Below are positions 61,810 to 64,000 of a stretch of 64,000 bases of DNA, piece by piece. Under the pieces are notes generated by a model. It made no database searches. It was not told the DNA's origin and saw nothing but the letters and a program-made list of their open reading frames with translations. The DNA comes from Lachnospiraceae bacterium (GTDB taxonomy: Bacteria > Bacillota > Clostridia > Lachnospirales > Lachnospiraceae), in the NCBI GenBank assembly GCA_910575555.1, contig CAJTFX010000002.1, positions 186,001 to 250,000 on the forward strand. Direction: 5' to 3'. The translations under genes were made by a program, and so were the position numbers. Every line of letters starts with the position of its first letter. The stretch's first letter is position 1.

Positions 61810-63102
61810 TCAGGGAAATTTGGCAAAGAGAATGATAAAGAACATGCCGTTTTCTAAAAAACAGTCAATATTGCCGTCAATTTTTTCAGAGAAGGCCAGG
61901 ATGCTCTGCATTCCCAGTCCATGCGCCGCGCCTTTGCTGCTTTTGGGAAGGCCGGTGGCCGGATTGAATACAAGGGCTTCCTGGCATTCGTTTTTCATCT
62001 GAATCAGCAGGTGTTCTCTGCAGCAGTTGATTCTGATATCAATGTACCGTTTCTTCGGCTCGAAATTTTTGACGCAGATAATTGCGTTTTCAAAGAGATT
62101 GGCAATCACGGCGGCAAGCTCATAATGGTTAACGGGAATTTCTCTGGGGATCTGAAGCTCCAGATTTGTCCGGATATCAGAAGCCCCGGCCTGTTCCATC
62201 AGCTTGGAGATAATGGAATTGACTATTAAGTTGTCACAGTATCTCACAATTCTGCTGTCGTCCGCCGCAGCATTAATGTGGGTTGTGATATGGCGGATTT
62301 CCCCGTATTTTCCTTCATCCAGAAGATGCTCGATCATACTGGTGTAATGCCGGATATCATGGCGCAGGATACGGATGCTTTTTTCGGATTGCTCCACCAG
62401 GTAGTATTGATCCTCCAGACCTTTGATATAAGATTCAAAGAGCACGTTTTTCCAGTAGATGTCCTGTCTTTTAGAGTCGCTTTCCATATACCGGAGCACC
62501 ACAATGTAAGATACGGGCATGGTGATCATCAGGCACAGGATTCCGAGAATATTGCGGGGATCTTCCTGAAGCGTATGAGGGAAAAAGGCAAAGCAGGAAA
62601 AACTGCAGTAAAAGAAAGAAGGGATCAGGCATAATTCCCACCAGCTTTTGGAGTTGGAGTGCTCGTATTGTCTGAGCCAAATCTTATGTATGCTTTTGTA
62701 CAGGATAAGCAGAATGGCGGCATGGCTCAGGAAATTTCCCGCCAGTGAAACCGGGATATTGCTGGTGTAGATATAGAGAATTGAGGCAATGACGCTTCCG
62801 ATAATCGTGTAATTGGAAGCGCTTAGTCCGATAAAGAGAATTTTGCTGCTGATTTCGGGAGCCAGAAAAAGACCTGTGGATTGTGTCACGATAATTTGAA
62901 AAACTGTAACGAGCAGATAGCAGAGATCGCTGTCCGGAAAAATATTTAATTTCAGGATATCGGTGCTGCTAAGAAGCAGGAAAGAAGTCAGGCAGATCAT
63001 CCTGGATATCGTTTTGGAGTAGCGGTGGGGAATAAACAGGTAGATAAACAGCATTAAAAATATATGGCTGATCAGATAAGATAAATTATTAAAATAGTCC
63101 AT
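61810..63102 (-). CDS. AgrC-like GHKL sensor kinase
   Basis: 430 residues. About six membrane helices (1-200), then a cytosolic part with the histidine motif RILRHDIRHYTSMIEH (about 245) and a GHKL ATPase with N-box NLFENAI and G-box HGLGMQSILAF. This is the HPK10 pattern of peptide-sensing kinases. Cotranscribed behind the LytTR regulator (9 bases). No AgrB/AgrD-type pheromone gene was found in the window. Confidence 0.9.
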   Translation of the reverse strand: MDYFNNLSYLISHIFLMLFIYLFIPHRYSKTISRMICLTSFLLLSSTDILKLNIFPDSDLCYLLVTVFQIIVTQSTGLFLAPEISSKILFIGLSASNYTIIGSVIASILYIYTSNIPVSLAGNFLSHAAILLILYKSIHKIWLRQYEHSNSKSWWELCLIPSFFYCSFSCFAFFPHTLQEDPRNILGILCLMITMPVSYIVVLRYMESDSKRQDIYWKNVLFESYIKGLEDQYYLVEQSEKSIRILRHDIRHYTSMIEHLLDEGKYGEIRHITTHINAAADDSRIVRYCDNLIVNSIISKLMEQAGASDIRTNLELQIPREIPVNHYELAAVIANLFENAIICVKNFEPKKRYIDIRINCCREHLLIQMKNECQEALVFNPATGLPKSSKGAAHGLGMQSILAFSEKIDGNIDCFLENGMFFIILFAKFP

Positions 63103-63111
63103 GATTCCCCC

Positions 63112-63846
63112 CTACCTGTAGTTCAATGAAATAAACAGGAGATATTGTCTCTTCACGTTGGCGGTATTCTTTTTGCTGACCGGAATGTCGGCGCCGCTGT
63201 CCATGATAATGCTGCTGCCTTCTAATTTCCTTACATAACTGAAATTGACAAGAAACGACTTGTGCACCTGCATGAAGCATTTATTCTCGGTCAGAACCCT
63301 GATTTCTTCATCAAAAGATTTCCGGATGAAAATACTGGTTATGACAGTCTGGTCGGTCAGGTGAACCCGCAGCATTCGCGAGGCGTTCTCTATGTATTCT
63401 ATTTTGGAATAAGGAACTGATATCAGTCCGTCCCTGGTTTTCACCGGAAAAATAGGATCTTCTGTATGTTTCTGGTGCTCCAGCGCATAATTCAGAGCTT
63501 CAAAAAAGGGTTCCTCCTGCACCGGCTTCAGCAGGTACATGAGAGCGCGGACGCCGTAAGCGTCCAGCGCAAATTCATCCGAAGAGGTGGTGTAAATGAT
63601 AGAGGCCTGTTTGCTGAAACGTCTCAGGAGGCTTCCAATGTCAATTCCCGTAGTTCCGGCCATGATAATGTCCAGAATGTAAATGTCAGCCAGTTGTTTT
63701 TCCTGTATTTTCCGAATCAGGAGAGAAGGATCGGTATAGGATTCCAGCTCAAAATCGTTTCCGGGATAAAGGGTTTTGTAGTTTGTAATTAACTGCTCTA
63801 TTCTTGTCAAATCTTTTTTGTTGTCGTCGCAGATTATAATTTTCAT
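63112..63846 (-). CDS. LytTR-family response regulator (AgrA-like)
   Basis: 244 residues. Receiver domain (about 1-125) with D7/D8 and phosphorylation site D59 (ADIYILDIIMAG), then a LytTR DNA-binding domain (about 140-240; FMQVHKSFLVNFSYVRKLE). First gene of the kinase pair. ATG 63846 with GAGGAAAC upstream. Promoter TTGCTT-17-TATAAT, with an inverted repeat before it. Confidence 0.93.
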   Translation of the reverse strand: MKIIICDDNKKDLTRIEQLITNYKTLYPGNDFELESYTDPSLLIRKIQEKQLADIYILDIIMAGTTGIDIGSLLRRFSKQASIIYTTSSDEFALDAYGVRALMYLLKPVQEEPFFEALNYALEHQKHTEDPIFPVKTRDGLISVPYSKIEYIENASRMLRVHLTDQTVITSIFIRKSFDEEIRVLTENKCFMQVHKSFLVNFSYVRKLEGSSIIMDSGADIPVSKKNTANVKRQYLLFISLNYR

Positions 63847-63877
63847 GTACGTTTCCTCAAAAAATCAATTTGTCGAT

Positions 63878-63906
63878 ATTATAATACAGGTTTTAACAAA
63901 AAGCAA
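63878..63906 (-). promoter_or_regulatory. Promoter of the LytTR regulator-kinase unit
   Basis: On the minus strand: TTGCTT (63906-63901), 17-bp spacer, TATAAT (63883-63878). Confidence 0.7.
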
Positions 63907-63912
63907 GTAAAT

Positions 63913-63926
63913 AGTAAATGTTTACT
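63913..63926. promoter_or_regulatory. Inverted repeat upstream of the LytTR promoter
   Basis: AGTAAATGTTTACT (6-bp arms, 2-base centre) directly before the -35; possible operator for autoregulation. Confidence 0.4.
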
Positions 63927-64000
63927 TAGCAGCCTGTTATTCTTAAAAAACGAAAAAATAAGTTTTCATTCCGATGATTTTGTGGTAAAATACACTCTGA

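Overview
This window is a chromosomal segment of a low-to-mid GC, strictly anaerobic Clostridia. It most resembles the Lachnospiraceae (Clostridium cluster XIVa). The pointers are a single-chain pyruvate:ferredoxin oxidoreductase, separate PurO-like and AICAR-formyltransferase purine genes, a CheV, a DUF624 (YesL) protein, a Big_2/transglutaminase-like surface protein, strong Gram-positive Shine-Dalgarno sites, and the order rnc-smc-ftsY / ylxM-ffh-rpsP-khpA-rimM-trmD-rplS / lepB-rbgA-lepB-rnhB. No rRNA, tRNA, CRISPR array, transposase or integrase was seen.

Layout. 1-280: 3' end of purB. 424-2882: an AT-rich three-gene cassette (STAS-like/GHKL ATPase, RES-domain protein, DUF4325 STAS-like protein) between purB and eno; it is the best candidate for an undescribed system. 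3079-6299: enolase and a divergent Ig-like exported protein. 6502-11433: secG, rnr, smpB, two unknown genes and ssrA, an RNA-quality-control and trans-translation block. 11701-18782: an unknown membrane protein, a two-component system, a DUF4352 lipoprotein, cheV, and the last two purine-synthesis steps as separate proteins. 18783-19256: a composite repeat. 19257-21946 (minus): tmcAL and a MATE transporter. 22132-31751: ackA, yceD, rpmF, a YesL protein, plsX, acpP, rnc, smc, ftsY (acetate, envelope lipid, RNA and chromosome housekeeping).

31753-38201 looks like an insertion between ftsY and ylxM, which are adjacent in many relatives. It holds a threonine dehydratase, then a sulfatase / sulfatase-maturase / CHR-transporter / LysR module arranged around a divergent promoter, and a type I toxin-antitoxin locus with a 31-residue holin-like toxin. 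38321-48298 is a long SRP/ribosome/tRNA-modification block ending in two signal peptidases, rbgA, rnhB, a FliK-like protein, an FlhB C-terminal-like protein and yraN. 48595-50625: pgeF and an M42 peptidase. 50640-52100 is a low-GC patch of small genes, including an XRE regulator flanked by 17-bp repeats. 52228-63846: an ABC-F protein, an EAL protein, pyruvate:ferredoxin oxidoreductase, a diguanylate cyclase, and an AgrC/AgrA-like two-component pair.

A family of MITE-like repeats with GGAACTGCCGG-type inverted ends recurs at five or more intergenic places, mostly just after genes. Many genes have clean sigma-A promoters (17-bp spacers) and intrinsic terminators, and these allow transcription units to be drawn with fair confidence. 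Functional calls come from reading motifs in the translated sequence; no database search was run.
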